A stretch of DNA of 64,000 nucleotides from Sutterella wadsworthensis (GCF_003315195.1 NZ_QNRV01000001.1:124001-188000), one strand, 5' to 3'. Shown: positions 16,892 through 25,950, counted from the stretch's first letter. Numbers and translations: made by a program. Notes: generated from the sequence alone by a model not told the origin.

Positions 16892-18397
16892 ATGAAATCA
16901 TTTCGCATTGCTGCGCTCGCCGGTGCCATTGCTTCGCTCGTCGCCGGCTCTGCTTTGGCCTGCACCACGGTTGTGGTCGGGCAAGATGCCACGTCTGACG
17001 GTTCAATCCTGATTGCCCGCTCGGCTGACAGCAGCGCACTGAAAGCGCAGCATTTGGTGATTCATCCGGCCAAGAAAGGGCAGAAAGGCATGTATCGAAC
17101 AGCCGATCACCACGGAGCGAACAATTTTGAGTATCCGCTGCCGGAAAATGCCATGCGCTTCACCACGGTGCCGAATTGGCAGACCCAAGTGCACGGTGCA
17201 ACGGGCTGGAATGAAGCGGGCGTCGGTTTTTCGGGAACGGAATCAATCTTTGCGCGCGATGATGCTCTGAAGATTGATCCCTATGTTGAGGACACCGGCA
17301 TCACCGAAGATGACATTCCGGACGTGCTTTTGCCAGTGGCTAAAACCGCTCGCGAAGCCGTGCAGCTGCTCGGATCCATCGTTGAAACCAAGGGTGCCGG
17401 AGAAGGTTTCGGCGTTGTGCTGATGGATGAAAAGGAAGTGTGGTACTTCGAAACGGGCACGGGCCACCAGTGGCTCGCTCAGCGCGCACCGAAAAAACAA
17501 TACTTTGCTTCCGGCAACCAAGGACGTCTGCAGAAGTACGATCCGAAGAGCTCGGACTTTTTGGCTTCCAAAACGCTCGTTGAATTCGCTGTAAAGAACG
17601 GTTTCTACGACCCGAAGAAAGATGGAGAATTCAATTTTTCCAAGGCGTACTGCCGCGATGATGATCGTGACCGCGACTACAACGATCCGCGCGTCTGGCA
17701 GATTCAGAAACTGCTGACGCCGAGTCTCGAGCAGCCGGTGCAGGCCGGCCGAAGCTTCCCGGTATGGGCCGCGCCCGACCAGAAGGTCACCATTGCTGAC
17801 CTGAAGGCCATCATGCGCAATCACTTTGAGTCCGGAGAGCTGCAGTCTCATGATCCGTACACCAAGGGGCTTCGCGGCGACGAACCCTACCGCCCGGTGA
17901 GTGTCTTCCGCACCTATGAGTCTCATGTGATGCAGGTGCGCCCATGGCTGCCGCGTGCGATCGGCGAAGTGACCTATCTGGCGATGGGCATGGCTGATCT
18001 CTCGGTCTATTTCCCTGTGTATTCGGGCGTGAGTGCCTATCCGGAACACTTCGGCATGGGTACCGACAAGGCCGATGACAAGAGCCTTTATTGGAAGTTC
18101 CGCAAGCTTCAGACGCTTGTTATGACGGACTATCCGACGCTCGCCCCCGTTGTGAAGAAGGCTTATGCGGAGTTTGAAAAAGAGGTCGAAGGCCGGATGA
18201 AGACTTTTGAGGACAGCTATGTCAAGACCTTGAAAAAGGATCCTGCGGCTGCTCAGAAGTCGCTCGACGACTTCAACATTCAGGTGATAGCAGATGCAGA
18301 AGCGCTGACCGCAGATTTGATGAATCAAGTCTTCACGATCCGTACTGCAGATATCCAAAAGGATAACTTCTTCGCCAACCGTAAAAAGAAGGATTAA
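16892..18397 (+). CDS. Exported family C69 dipeptidase (Ntn hydrolase)
   Basis: The 501-residue protein is a peptidase-family-C69 enzyme related to Lactobacillus PepD. It begins with a Sec signal peptide ending ALA at residue 23, so cleavage would expose Cys24 of CTTVVVG as the N-terminal nucleophile, the family's expected catalytic residue. Further signatures are DGSILIARSADS near 37-48, GWNEAGVGFSGTE near 104-116, EGFGVVLMDEKEVWYFETGTGHQW near 171-194 and the DDDRDRDYNDPRVWQ block. Members hydrolyse dipeptides, and secretion suggests peptide scavenging in the periplasm. The ribosome site GAGGAG is strong. A bidirectional terminator follows. It could equally deal with gamma-glutamyl or N-acyl substrates. 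Confidence 0.88.
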   Translation: MKSFRIAALAGAIASLVAGSALACTTVVVGQDATSDGSILIARSADSSALKAQHLVIHPAKKGQKGMYRTADHHGANNFEYPLPENAMRFTTVPNWQTQVHGATGWNEAGVGFSGTESIFARDDALKIDPYVEDTGITEDDIPDVLLPVAKTAREAVQLLGSIVETKGAGEGFGVVLMDEKEVWYFETGTGHQWLAQRAPKKQYFASGNQGRLQKYDPKSSDFLASKTLVEFAVKNGFYDPKKDGEFNFSKAYCRDDDRDRDYNDPRVWQIQKLLTPSLEQPVQAGRSFPVWAAPDQKVTIADLKAIMRNHFESGELQSHDPYTKGLRGDEPYRPVSVFRTYESHVMQVRPWLPRAIGEVTYLAMGMADLSVYFPVYSGVSAYPEHFGMGTDKADDKSLYWKFRKLQTLVMTDYPTLAPVVKKAYAEFEKEVEGRMKTFEDSYVKTLKKDPAAAQKSLDDFNIQVIADAEALTADLMNQVFTIRTADIQKDNFFANRKKKD

Positions 18398-18484
18398 TGA
18401 GCCTGTCTCTCTACAGGAGACCTGTTTCAAACTGAGCTCGTCTCCGGAATTCGCTTTTCATTGCAAAGGCTGAATTTCACAAAA

Positions 18485-18521
18485 ATCCGCCCGTTGATTT
18501 GAAGAAAATCAGCGGGCGGAT
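18485..18521. terminator. Bidirectional terminator between peptidase and DUF4156 gene
   Basis: ATCCGCCCG(T)TGATTT pairs with AAATCA(G)CGGGCGGAT around a 4-5-nt loop. It is flanked by TTTT on the plus side and by AAAAA (T-run of the minus strand) on the other, between converging genes. Confidence 0.75.
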
Positions 18522-18592
18522 GGTTTTGAATCGTACTCAGGCCCGAAAGAGCTGATGAAGCGCGAAAGCGGTCGAGCAGATTGATTCCAGCG

Positions 18593-18961
18593 TTAGTCGT
18601 GCTCGAGGTATTCGCGCTGATAAGCCATCGTTTCCGGATCTTTTGTTTTCAGGTTGGGGTTCGGACAGCTCAGCACCTGAGCGCGAGTCGTGGCATAGCC
18701 GGCTTCGCCTTTGGTATAGGCAATGTGCGTCGCGCCGGGCATCTTGACAGCTTTCTTCAGAATGACGGCCGTGTTGCGGGCTTTGCCGTTGATGAGGAGA
18801 ACCGAAACCGATCCAACCCAGCCGAGGCTCTTGCAGTGGTTGGCCTCGGCTTCATCGAGAGTGATCAAATTGATGCGATGAGCTTCCCGGGGGACATTGG
18901 CACAGCCGGCGATCAGGGCGGATGAAGTCAATGCGGTAATGGCGATTAGTGCTTTTTTCAT
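18593..18961 (-). CDS. DUF4156-like outer-membrane lipoprotein
   Basis: This 122-residue protein has a lipoprotein signal peptide with lipobox LIAGC (Cys at about residue 20). The mature part fits the DUF4156 pattern: ITLDEAEANHCKSLGWVGSVSV followed by a RNTAVILKKA helix and GATHIAYT, then a second Cys near the C-terminus (VLSCPNP). The two Cys may form a disulfide. E. coli YjeI is a relative; function is unknown. The start at 18959-18961 is chosen to give a proper signal peptide; the open frame runs 26 codons further up without export features. The ribosome site is weak. Confidence 0.7.
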   Translation of the reverse strand: MKKALIAITALTSSALIAGCANVPREAHRINLITLDEAEANHCKSLGWVGSVSVLLINGKARNTAVILKKAVKMPGATHIAYTKGEAGYATTRAQVLSCPNPNLKTKDPETMAYQREYLEHD

Positions 18962-19285
18962 GATTAATTTCGGAAAAGTGAGAGAAGTTACGTAGTCTGA
19001 GCTCAATGGGTTGTACGAGGATGAATCATACAGCTTCAAATGTATACAATCACTTGTTTGCGTATACCTAACGGACCCTTAAAGACAGATCCGCTAAACA
19101 ACAGCCATTGCGCAGAGGCAATGCCAATAGTTTTCATTTGATTACCGTATATCAATCAAATTTTTTGGATAATCAAACAGTTGATGTTCACGGAACATCA
19201 ATCATAATGGGTTTTGCTTCATTGCTGGAAAGCTCTTTTTTATCGTCCAGGATCACGCCCGAGTTCATCAGGAAAACCAAGACGC

Positions 19286-19315
19286 TTGACAGAAGAAGGG
19301 GGGGGGGGGTAAAAA
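19286..19315 (+). promoter_or_regulatory. Autotransporter promoter with a poly-G spacer
   Basis: A perfect -35 hexamer TTGACA (19286-19291) and a -10-like TAAAAA (19310-19315) are separated by 18 bp, of which the last 12 are G. Transcription should start near 19322, giving a leader of about 27 nt that holds the GGAGAG ribosome site. Loss of one G would give the optimal 17-bp spacing. Confidence 0.7.
19298..19309 (+). repeat. Poly-G tract of 12 bp (simple sequence repeat)
   Basis: Twelve consecutive G lie between the -35 and -10 elements of the autotransporter promoter. Tracts of this length are prone to replication slippage. Confidence 0.95.
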
Positions 19316-19348
19316 AGACTGCAACCCTTGTTTTCACTGGAGAGCTTG

Positions 19349-22300
19349 ATGAAGAAAACGATTATTGCTGCTTCGTTGACAGCATTGGCAATGGGACCTG
19401 CATTTGCAGGGGCTTCTGAATACGAAGCAAACGGGCAAACAAAGATATTTGATGGAACAGGGTCATACCCCTCAGGGGACTCGATAAAACTGATCGGCGG
19501 GTGGCATTATGACGACAAAACTGAGACAAACGTTTTTGACCATAGTGCGAGCAACACTAATATCACACTCACGGGCGGAACATTTGATGAATTGATTGGC
19601 GGCAATCACATCAGGAAGCCTAATACCGGTAGCTACGATCTTAAGATTGGCAACACTCACGTCACTCTGTCGGGGGAAGGCTCCGTCACCTATTTTATTG
19701 GCGGCAGCAAGGCCAATAATGCGGACAACACCAACCTGACTACAGGGAATGTGACGGCAGCGATTTCAGGAGGAACCGTCACTGGCAGTGCCATGAGTTG
19801 GGGAGACAAGGTCAGTGTGATCGGTGGATCGTATGTGAAATCCACAGGTAATAAAGATTATGGTATTCCGGCTTTAACTACTGCAGAAACAGGGGATATT
19901 TCCCTTAGTATTTCCGGCGGAACTTTTACCGGAGCTGTTTTTGGCGGCAGTGTTGCAGATAACTATGGTAAAGAACAAGCATCGGATTCCTCTAAACCGC
20001 ACCTTTCCATTACGACCGGCGTCAGTTCTCTCCTGATTGAAGGGGGAACCTTTAATTCTTCCGAGTTCGGCGTCTTCGGCGGCAGTGCTGCTCTAGGGCA
20101 AAAATCATCGACGGAGTCATCAGGCTCTTCGGTCATTATTGACGCTAAAAAAGATGTTGACATTACGGGCCGCGTAGTCGGCGGGGATCTTTTGGGATTT
20201 GGCGGCTCTGGCAAAAACGCCACTTCAAGTACGATCAACGGCAGTACTTCTGTCTCCATCACGGGTTCTAAGAAGATTGCGACTAGTGAATCCGTCATTG
20301 GCGGCAGTCTGCTGCATTTGACGCTTGATGGTGAGTCATCAAGTTCGAGTATCAGCGGAACAAGTTCGGTATTCGTAGATGCTGAGAATGCGACGCTGGG
20401 TGATGAGGTCATTGGTGGCAGTTATGTTCGGCAGCGCAATCCGAATGGTACGAACACCGCTAACGTAACTGTTGAAAGCACTTCGGTCACTATCCAAAAT
20501 GGGACTATCAAAGGTAATGTGATCGGCGGCGGCAAGGTAAACGGATTGAAAGGGACGATATCCAATACCGTCACCGGTGATGCATCCGTCACAATTTCCG
20601 GCGGAACCGTAGAGGGTGTTGTGATCGGCGGCGGACATTCCAAAATCGGGCAAGGCGCTTCCGGCAACATGGCGGCCGATGTTGAGGGACAGGCATCAAT
20701 CCAAATGACGGGCGGAACTGTCCATGGCGTTATCGGCGGCGGTCTTAGCTACGCCTATGACAAGACGGGAGATTTTGTTTCCACATCCTCTGTCGGTTCA
20801 TCCGTAGTTTCCATCTCGGGAGATAGTACGGTAGAAGCCTTAACGTATCTTGCGGCTGGAGACAAGGTCAATATTTCAGCGGCAGTGGTTGGCGGCGGCG
20901 TATCTTGGAACAAGCTTGATAATGCTACAACCACATTAACATCCACTTCCGATACTTCGTTAGTTGTGATCGACGGTGCAACTATTAATGACAACGTTGT
21001 TGGCGGCGGTTATGCCTACGGGAGCGGTTCTGAAACGGCCGTTAAGAGCGCCGCTCTCACTATTTCAAATGCTGAATTGGGATCATTCGGCAAGGAAGTG
21101 AATGTCTACGCTGGCGGTATTGCTTCCGGGAGTGCAAAGTCTTCTGTCGAATCCGCCCAGCTGCAGATCACGGCTACAACGGTGTCGGGGTCTGTGTACA
21201 CAGGCGGTTCCGGTGCTAACAGTACGGTCGGCACGAGCAGCGCTTCTTTAACGGACACCACGGTTTCAGGTGAATTGAATTTAAAAGGTTCTGACAAAAC
21301 ATCCATTGTTTTCACTGGCGTCAACTCCGTTGGCAGTGTGACTGGAACCGCTCAGTCCTATACCTTTAATGCTGCCGACGACCAGAACGCCCCAGTGCTT
21401 ACCGTTGGTGACGGTACGGGAGCCATCGATCTAAGTGAGGCAAAGAGCATTCGTGCGAAAGCCAAAGCCGGTCAGACGCTGATCGATGGTTCCGTGAAGA
21501 CCGATAAAGACATCGTTGTTGTTGTTGAAACGCCGACCGGCGACTTTACCTACAACGTCGAAGCTGGTACGGGTAACGGCATGGGCATCACCTCCGGCGG
21601 CCTTCAGATCGGTGAGTCAACAATCAGCGGCAAGGGTGAAGCCAACACCAATTCCAAGACGCTTTCCGAAGCCTTTCTGGGCTCCGTGGCGTTTGTGAAT
21701 CAGGGGGCAGAGTTCATTGCCGACGAAGGTCTCAATGCAGCAGTTCGCGCCGCTCAGGGCGCTTCCGGCTTCACGGCCTTCGGTGCGATTCACGGCGGAA
21801 AGTCTCGCTATGAAACCGGTTCTCATGTTGACCTGCGCGGCACTTCCTTGGCTGCTGGTGCAGCAGGCCGAGTGGGCAGCGCTTTGATTGCCGGTTTTGT
21901 AGAAGCCGGCTGGGCGTCTTCTGACTCTCATGTTAACGGTGCGCGAGGCGATGCCGACCATGATTACTATGGCGTCGGCGCGGCCCTGCGCTATGACTTC
22001 TCGACGCCCTTCTATCTTGAAGGTTCCGTGCGGGCGGGTTCTGCTTCGACCGATTTTGATGGTGCGTTCGGGAACGCTTCGGCGCATTTTGAATCCGATG
22101 CTTTCTATGCCTCCGCTCATCTTGGCGGCGGATATGTGTTCAAACTCGATCCGGTACAGCTCGACCTCTATGGCCGCTATACGGTCACCTATCTGGACAA
22201 CGATGACACCGATCTCGGCACGGGTTACGGCGAAACGCTTTCGATGAGTTCAGCCACAACGCATGCACTGCGTATCGGCGGCCGTCTGACGGGCGACTTC

Positions 22301-22558
22301 TCTGAAACGACTTCGTGGAAGGTCGGCGCAGCATACGAACATGTCTTTGACGGTGATGCAGAGGCTGACATTCTTTTCGGCGGTTCAGCTGCGGCTCTGG
22401 ATGTGCCTTCGCTTTCAGGCAATACCGGTATTCTTGAGTTGGGGCTCTCCGTGAAGCCTTCGGCTTCAAGTCCGTGGACGGCAGGTATCGGCGTTAAAGG
22501 CTACGTTGGCGATCGCCGCGGTGCCGCGGGCAATATCAGCGTTCTTTATGCCTTCTAA
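19349..22558 (+). CDS. Autotransporter (type Va secretion) with repeat-rich beta-helix passenger
   Basis: The 1069-residue protein has a Sec signal peptide (residues 1-20, ending AFA), a passenger of about 700 residues and a C-terminal beta-barrel (about 790-1069) whose strands end in the terminal aromatic residue (VLYAF) expected for BAM recognition. The passenger contains about 16 repeats of roughly 35-45 residues, each with a pattern like SISGGTFTGAVFGGS or TISGGTVEGVVIGGG; GGS/GGG turns occur near residues 119, 159, 199, 244, 318, 356, 392, 427, 462, 514 and 551. This suggests a right-handed beta-helix displayed on the surface, perhaps an adhesin. Ribosome site GGAGAG supports the start at 19349. 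Expression is probably switched by the poly-G promoter. The passenger is lower in GC than the barrel, a sign of separate histories. Confidence 0.88.
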   Translation: MKKTIIAASLTALAMGPAFAGASEYEANGQTKIFDGTGSYPSGDSIKLIGGWHYDDKTETNVFDHSASNTNITLTGGTFDELIGGNHIRKPNTGSYDLKIGNTHVTLSGEGSVTYFIGGSKANNADNTNLTTGNVTAAISGGTVTGSAMSWGDKVSVIGGSYVKSTGNKDYGIPALTTAETGDISLSISGGTFTGAVFGGSVADNYGKEQASDSSKPHLSITTGVSSLLIEGGTFNSSEFGVFGGSAALGQKSSTESSGSSVIIDAKKDVDITGRVVGGDLLGFGGSGKNATSSTINGSTSVSITGSKKIATSESVIGGSLLHLTLDGESSSSSISGTSSVFVDAENATLGDEVIGGSYVRQRNPNGTNTANVTVESTSVTIQNGTIKGNVIGGGKVNGLKGTISNTVTGDASVTISGGTVEGVVIGGGHSKIGQGASGNMAADVEGQASIQMTGGTVHGVIGGGLSYAYDKTGDFVSTSSVGSSVVSISGDSTVEALTYLAAGDKVNISAAVVGGGVSWNKLDNATTTLTSTSDTSLVVIDGATINDNVVGGGYAYGSGSETAVKSAALTISNAELGSFGKEVNVYAGGIASGSAKSSVESAQLQITATTVSGSVYTGGSGANSTVGTSSASLTDTTVSGELNLKGSDKTSIVFTGVNSVGSVTGTAQSYTFNAADDQNAPVLTVGDGTGAIDLSEAKSIRAKAKAGQTLIDGSVKTDKDIVVVVETPTGDFTYNVEAGTGNGMGITSGGLQIGESTISGKGEANTNSKTLSEAFLGSVAFVNQGAEFIADEGLNAAVRAAQGASGFTAFGAIHGGKSRYETGSHVDLRGTSLAAGAAGRVGSALIAGFVEAGWASSDSHVNGARGDADHDYYGVGAALRYDFSTPFYLEGSVRAGSASTDFDGAFGNASAHFESDAFYASAHLGGGYVFKLDPVQLDLYGRYTVTYLDNDDTDLGTGYGETLSMSSATTHALRIGGRLTGDFSETTSWKVGAAYEHVFDGDAEADILFGGSAAALDVPSLSGNTGILELGLSVKPSASSPWTAGIGVKGYVGDRRGAAGNISVLYAF

Positions 22559-22593
22559 TCTGTTTTAAGCGAAAGGAAATCGCTTGACGCCAA

Positions 22594-22637
22594 AAGCGCG
22601 CCTGACCGGCAGATGCCGTCAGGTGCGCTTAGTTTTT
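22594..22637 (+). terminator. Terminator of the autotransporter gene
   Basis: AAGCGCGCCTGACCGGC pairs with GCCGTCAGGTGCGCTT with small mismatches around a 4-nt loop, followed by AGTTTTT. Confidence 0.8.
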
Positions 22638-22689
22638 GGGCGAGCCCGAGCTTAACTTTTCGGGGTGAAAAGAGACTGAGGGCTTCTTA

Positions 22690-22727
22690 TAAAAAAAGCA
22701 GATCGGGCCATGACGGCTCCGATCTGC
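22690..22727 (-). terminator. Terminator of the universal stress protein cluster
   Basis: Read on the minus strand, GCAGATCGG and CCGATCTGC form a perfect stem followed by TTTTTTT, 24 bp after the last stop of the cluster. Confidence 0.85.
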
Positions 22728-22750
22728 GCAATGGAATCGCTTTCTAAGAA

Positions 22751-23644
22751 TTAATCCTTGCGAATAACCAGAATAGGCGCTTCCGTCAGTGCGGCAACAT
22801 GCATGGCGGTCGAACCGAGAACGGCCGCTTTAAAGTTGCCGTAGCCGTGGCTGCCCATTACCACAATGTCAAGATTCTTGTTGGCATAGTCGGCCAAGGC
22901 ATGGTCGGCGTCCCCCACGACGAGTTCAGCCTTCACGGCAAGGCCGGCAGCCTCAAAGGGGTCAATCACCGGCTTTACGGCGTCAGCAAAGACACGGCGC
23001 TGCTCCGCTTCACGTTCTTGTCGCGTGAGCGTAGGCATATGCGGTGAAACCGGATTAGGCGCGACGGGGTCTGGAATCGGCGCGGAGGCATGCACCACGG
23101 TAAATTCCGATTTTGCACCAAAGAGTTCACGGTTTCGCAGCACAAAGTCTGCGGCAGCAGCGCCGTAGTCGGAGCCGTCGACAAAAATGCCGACACGGAG
23201 CTTGTCCATCAAGGGCGGCGTCTTGTCGCGCAAAAGGAGCATCGGCACCTTTGTGCGGGCAAGGAGGTCGTTGGAGACCGAGCCAAGAAGCAGTCCCTTG
23301 ACGGGATTGAGGCCTCGGGTGCCCATCACGATGAGATCGGCCTTAAAGACCTCTGCTTCTTCGGCAAGCGTCTTGCCGATATCGCCGTAAAGGACGCGTT
23401 CGGTGACGCCGCGGCGGCGGAGAGTCTCCGGGCCGAGCTCATCAAAAACCTTCTTCCCGGCTTCGAGGTAGTACTGTTTGACCGCCTCCATGCCGAAAAG
23501 ATGGATGATCGTTTCCGGCACGGAGTACTGCACGTTCACAAGTTCAATTTCCGGCGTGGTGCCGAGAAGCGTTTCGCGGTGCGAAATGAATTCGATCACG
23601 CGGCGGCTGTGCAGACTTTCATCAACGGGAACAAGAATGCGCAT
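22751..23644 (-). CDS. Universal stress protein, two Usp domains (third gene of the cluster)
   Basis: The 297-residue protein has two UspA domains in tandem (about 1-140 and 150-297). The first has the ATP-binding signature G-x2-G-x9-G-S at residues 108-122 (GTRGLNPVKGLLLGS); the second has GSHGYGNFKAAVLGST near the C-terminus. Both point to ATP-binding Usp proteins rather than the non-binding UspA type. These proteins support survival under stress such as starvation or oxygen limitation; the exact role is not known. It is the last of three homologous genes in the same direction, 33 bp after its neighbour. AAAGGAT precedes the ATG at normal spacing. Confidence 0.88.
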   Translation of the reverse strand: MRILVPVDESLHSRRVIEFISHRETLLGTTPEIELVNVQYSVPETIIHLFGMEAVKQYYLEAGKKVFDELGPETLRRRGVTERVLYGDIGKTLAEEAEVFKADLIVMGTRGLNPVKGLLLGSVSNDLLARTKVPMLLLRDKTPPLMDKLRVGIFVDGSDYGAAAADFVLRNRELFGAKSEFTVVHASAPIPDPVAPNPVSPHMPTLTRQEREAEQRRVFADAVKPVIDPFEAAGLAVKAELVVGDADHALADYANKNLDIVVMGSHGYGNFKAAVLGSTAMHVAALTEAPILVIRKD

Positions 23645-23677
23645 GTGGCATATCCTTTGAGTTTGAAAATTTGACGA

Positions 23678-24589
23678 TCAAACGAGAAGTTCGTCTTTGT
23701 CTGTACGGATGATGAGGATCGGCAGTTCAGTTGCGGCACCGACTTTAGCGGCGGTTGAACCGAGCACTGCAGATTTGAACTTGCCCCAGCCGTGCGAACC
23801 CATGACGATGAGGTCCGCGTTTTCGCCGGCATAGGCGGCAATCGCTTCAGCCGCATCGCCCGTGCGCTTAACGGCCTTGGCGTCGAACCCCGCATCGCGA
23901 AGGGTGGCGAGCACCGGCGTCACGGCATTTTCCCAAGCCAGCTGGTTCTCTTTTTCAAAGAACTTCAGCGTGGGCGCGGGCGTCACACTGTCAACTTCCG
24001 CGAGTGCCATCTTGGTGTAGTCGGGCGCCACAAAGATCACGTCAATAGTGGGATTCGGACCAAAAAGACCGGGATGGTCGGCAATAAAGGCTGCGGCCGA
24101 TTCACCGTAATCCGAGCCGTCGACTGCGAGCAGCAGGCGAAGGTTCTCGCGTTCGGGGAGCTCTTTTTCGCGCACGAGCAGCACGGGTGTTGTCGTGTGC
24201 TCGAGCACGCTGCGGGAAACAGAACCCAGGAAGAAGCTCTTGACGGGGGAAAGACCGCGAGACCCCATGGTAATCAGGTCAATATTGTCGTCGACCGCGA
24301 TTTTGGCGACAGCTGGTCCGCAGTCGTCAATACGCACCGCCATATGCGGTTCAATGCCGTAGGCCTCGATTTCAGGCGCAAGTTTCTCCACAATCGCCTT
24401 GCCTTCAGCTTCATAAACGGACCGAACGGCTTCCAGACTGAAATGCTCAATCACTGTTCCCGGTATGTTCTGCTGCACATTGAGCAGCGTTACATCAGGT
24501 TTTTCGCCCATGAACTTCGAGCGGGCGCCAATAAAGCGAACAGCTGCACGGCTGTATGTGCTTCCGTCTACAGGAATCAGAATCCTCAT
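23678..24589 (-). CDS. Universal stress protein, two Usp domains (second gene of the cluster)
   Basis: The 303-residue protein again contains two Usp domains. ATP-binding loops are MGSRGLSPVKSFFLGSVS in the first half and MGSHGWGKFKSAVLGSTA near the end. It starts MRILIPVDGS; the ATG at 24587-24589 is preferred because AAGGAG lies five bases upstream, while an earlier GTG overlaps that site. It is clearly a paralogue of the two flanking genes, probably from tandem duplication; the second Usp domains are more conserved among the three than the linkers. The 108-bp gap to the upstream gene may hold its own promoter. Confidence 0.88.
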   Translation of the reverse strand: MRILIPVDGSTYSRAAVRFIGARSKFMGEKPDVTLLNVQQNIPGTVIEHFSLEAVRSVYEAEGKAIVEKLAPEIEAYGIEPHMAVRIDDCGPAVAKIAVDDNIDLITMGSRGLSPVKSFFLGSVSRSVLEHTTTPVLLVREKELPERENLRLLLAVDGSDYGESAAAFIADHPGLFGPNPTIDVIFVAPDYTKMALAEVDSVTPAPTLKFFEKENQLAWENAVTPVLATLRDAGFDAKAVKRTGDAAEAIAAYAGENADLIVMGSHGWGKFKSAVLGSTAAKVGAATELPILIIRTDKDELLV

Positions 24590-24697
24590 TTTCACTCCTT
24601 TGAGAAGCTTTGTTTCTTTAAAGCTTCACTATCTCTTATTGACAGTATCAGCACCGGGAGCTTCCGACCGATCTTCGTCGCTCCTCTTTCGTGTCTA

Positions 24698-25726
24698 TCA
24701 GTGTTGATTGGGTGTTTCACCATGATGTGACGCCGCCGAAGGTTCGGAGGGCTCCGCACAGGCGTCCCAGTCCGTTTCCAGCGTCATGGGAAGGTCATCA
24801 TTCTCTGCTTTGGGGTCAAGCGCACCTGACGGCATCCGAACAATGAGAAGCGGCTGATCAACAATAGCGCAGAGTTTTGAAGCCGTGGAGCCGAGCACAG
24901 CCTGCAGGAAGTTTCCGCGGCCATGGCTGCCGATGACAACAATGCCGCCGGTCTTTCGAGCATGCTCCGCAATTGTTTGCGCAGGTTTGCCGAAATATTT
25001 GACGCCGCGGGCATTAATGCCGGCGCGCGAGAGTATTTCAAGCGGCACAGCGACAGCTTCTTTCCAGAGTGCATCAGCTTCTTCGTTCCAGCGATCTCGG
25101 GTTTTTACAACTATGGATTCGAAACCGACGGAGTGGTTGGTGAGCCAGCGTTCCATATCGGGGAGCACGCTCACGACATCAACCGTTGGGCAGGGACCAA
25201 AGAAGTCGCGCGAGCGAACGATAAATTTCGCTGCGGCACTGCCGAATTTGGAGCCGTCGACAGCCAGTGTGATATGCAGGTTTTCTGTCGGTTCGGGATA
25301 TTGCGTTCCTTTAATAAATAGGAGCGGGCGTTCGACAAGTGCGAGCACCGAGTGCGACGTTGAACCAATAAAAAGACGGGAAACACCCCTGCGGCCGTGC
25401 GTACCCATGGCGATTAAGTCGGCGCAGAAGGTGTCGCTGGCATTGGCAATCTCCTCTCCAGGGCGCCCGTAGACAACGGCACGGTAAAGCGGAATGCCGC
25501 CTGCGATCGGAAGCAGAGATTCAAGCACTCGTTCGCCCTCGGCGGCAAACGCCGAACGCACTGCCTCGAGCTCCATCATCGTGCCGATGCCGCTTGAAGG
25601 AACCGGCGGCTCAACCGTGAGGAGCTGAACAACGGGCATAACCGGCATTTGCTTGGCGCGGTCGGAAACAAACTGTAAAACACTGCGGCTGGGAATACTG
25701 CCGTCAACCGGTACGAGAATGCGCAT
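24698..25726 (-). CDS. Universal stress protein, two Usp domains (first gene of the cluster)
   Basis: The 342-residue protein is the longest of the three paralogues. It starts MRILVPVDGSIPSRS with AAGGAGTG upstream of ATG 25724-25726. Both domains keep the ATP loop: MGTHGRRGVSRLFIGSTS and IGSHGRGNFLQAVLGSTA. A C-terminal tail of about 40 polar residues (ending HHGETPNQH) is not shared with the other two and looks disordered. Its upstream region of about 220 bp probably drives the whole cluster and includes a partial FNR-like sequence. Function within the stress response cannot be assigned from sequence. Confidence 0.88.
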   Translation of the reverse strand: MRILVPVDGSIPSRSVLQFVSDRAKQMPVMPVVQLLTVEPPVPSSGIGTMMELEAVRSAFAAEGERVLESLLPIAGGIPLYRAVVYGRPGEEIANASDTFCADLIAMGTHGRRGVSRLFIGSTSHSVLALVERPLLFIKGTQYPEPTENLHITLAVDGSKFGSAAAKFIVRSRDFFGPCPTVDVVSVLPDMERWLTNHSVGFESIVVKTRDRWNEEADALWKEAVAVPLEILSRAGINARGVKYFGKPAQTIAEHARKTGGIVVIGSHGRGNFLQAVLGSTASKLCAIVDQPLLIVRMPSGALDPKAENDDLPMTLETDWDACAEPSEPSAASHHGETPNQH

Positions 25727-25850
25727 GGAACACTCCTTCATTATGGGTGGCTCCGGAGCGCTCAGCGGGGGACTTATCCGCGGCGCCGTGCTGGAAGACT
25801 GATGGTCAGCGTCCTTTGGAAGACGACTGATTACAGTCTTCTTTCTTGAT

Positions 25851-25864
25851 TTGATTATGATCCT
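25851..25864. promoter_or_regulatory. Partial FNR/Anr-like box upstream of the Usp cluster
   Basis: TTGATTATGATCCT matches the consensus TTGAT-N4-ATCAA at 8 of 10 informative positions. It lies about 125 bp upstream of the first usp start. Usp genes are often controlled by FNR-type regulators, but the match is imperfect. Confidence 0.25.
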
Positions 25865-25950
25865 TCTTGGCTTTCGAGCGCTACCGTATTTGTACTATTT
25901 TGAAAATGCCTTATTTTAAATCTTTTTGTATAACGACATAAAAAGTCGCT

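Larger units (their letters stand above)
18962..19348. other. AT-rich promoter region of the autotransporter
   Basis: No gene is supported. The region is AT-rich from 19020 to 19220 and ends in the phase-variable-looking promoter at 19286-19315. An open frame from 19108 to 19419 passes through the G-tract but has no ribosome site or family resemblance. Confidence 0.55.

Noticed and set aside
17243-18430. 395-codon open frame antisense to the C69 peptidase
   Set aside because: No domain or ribosome site; the plus-strand gene has full family signatures.
19108-19419. Open frame crossing the poly-G tract (would be a coding-sequence phase switch)
   Set aside because: It has no ribosome site, no signal peptide or family resemblance, and overlaps the autotransporter start in another frame. 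The promoter reading is better.
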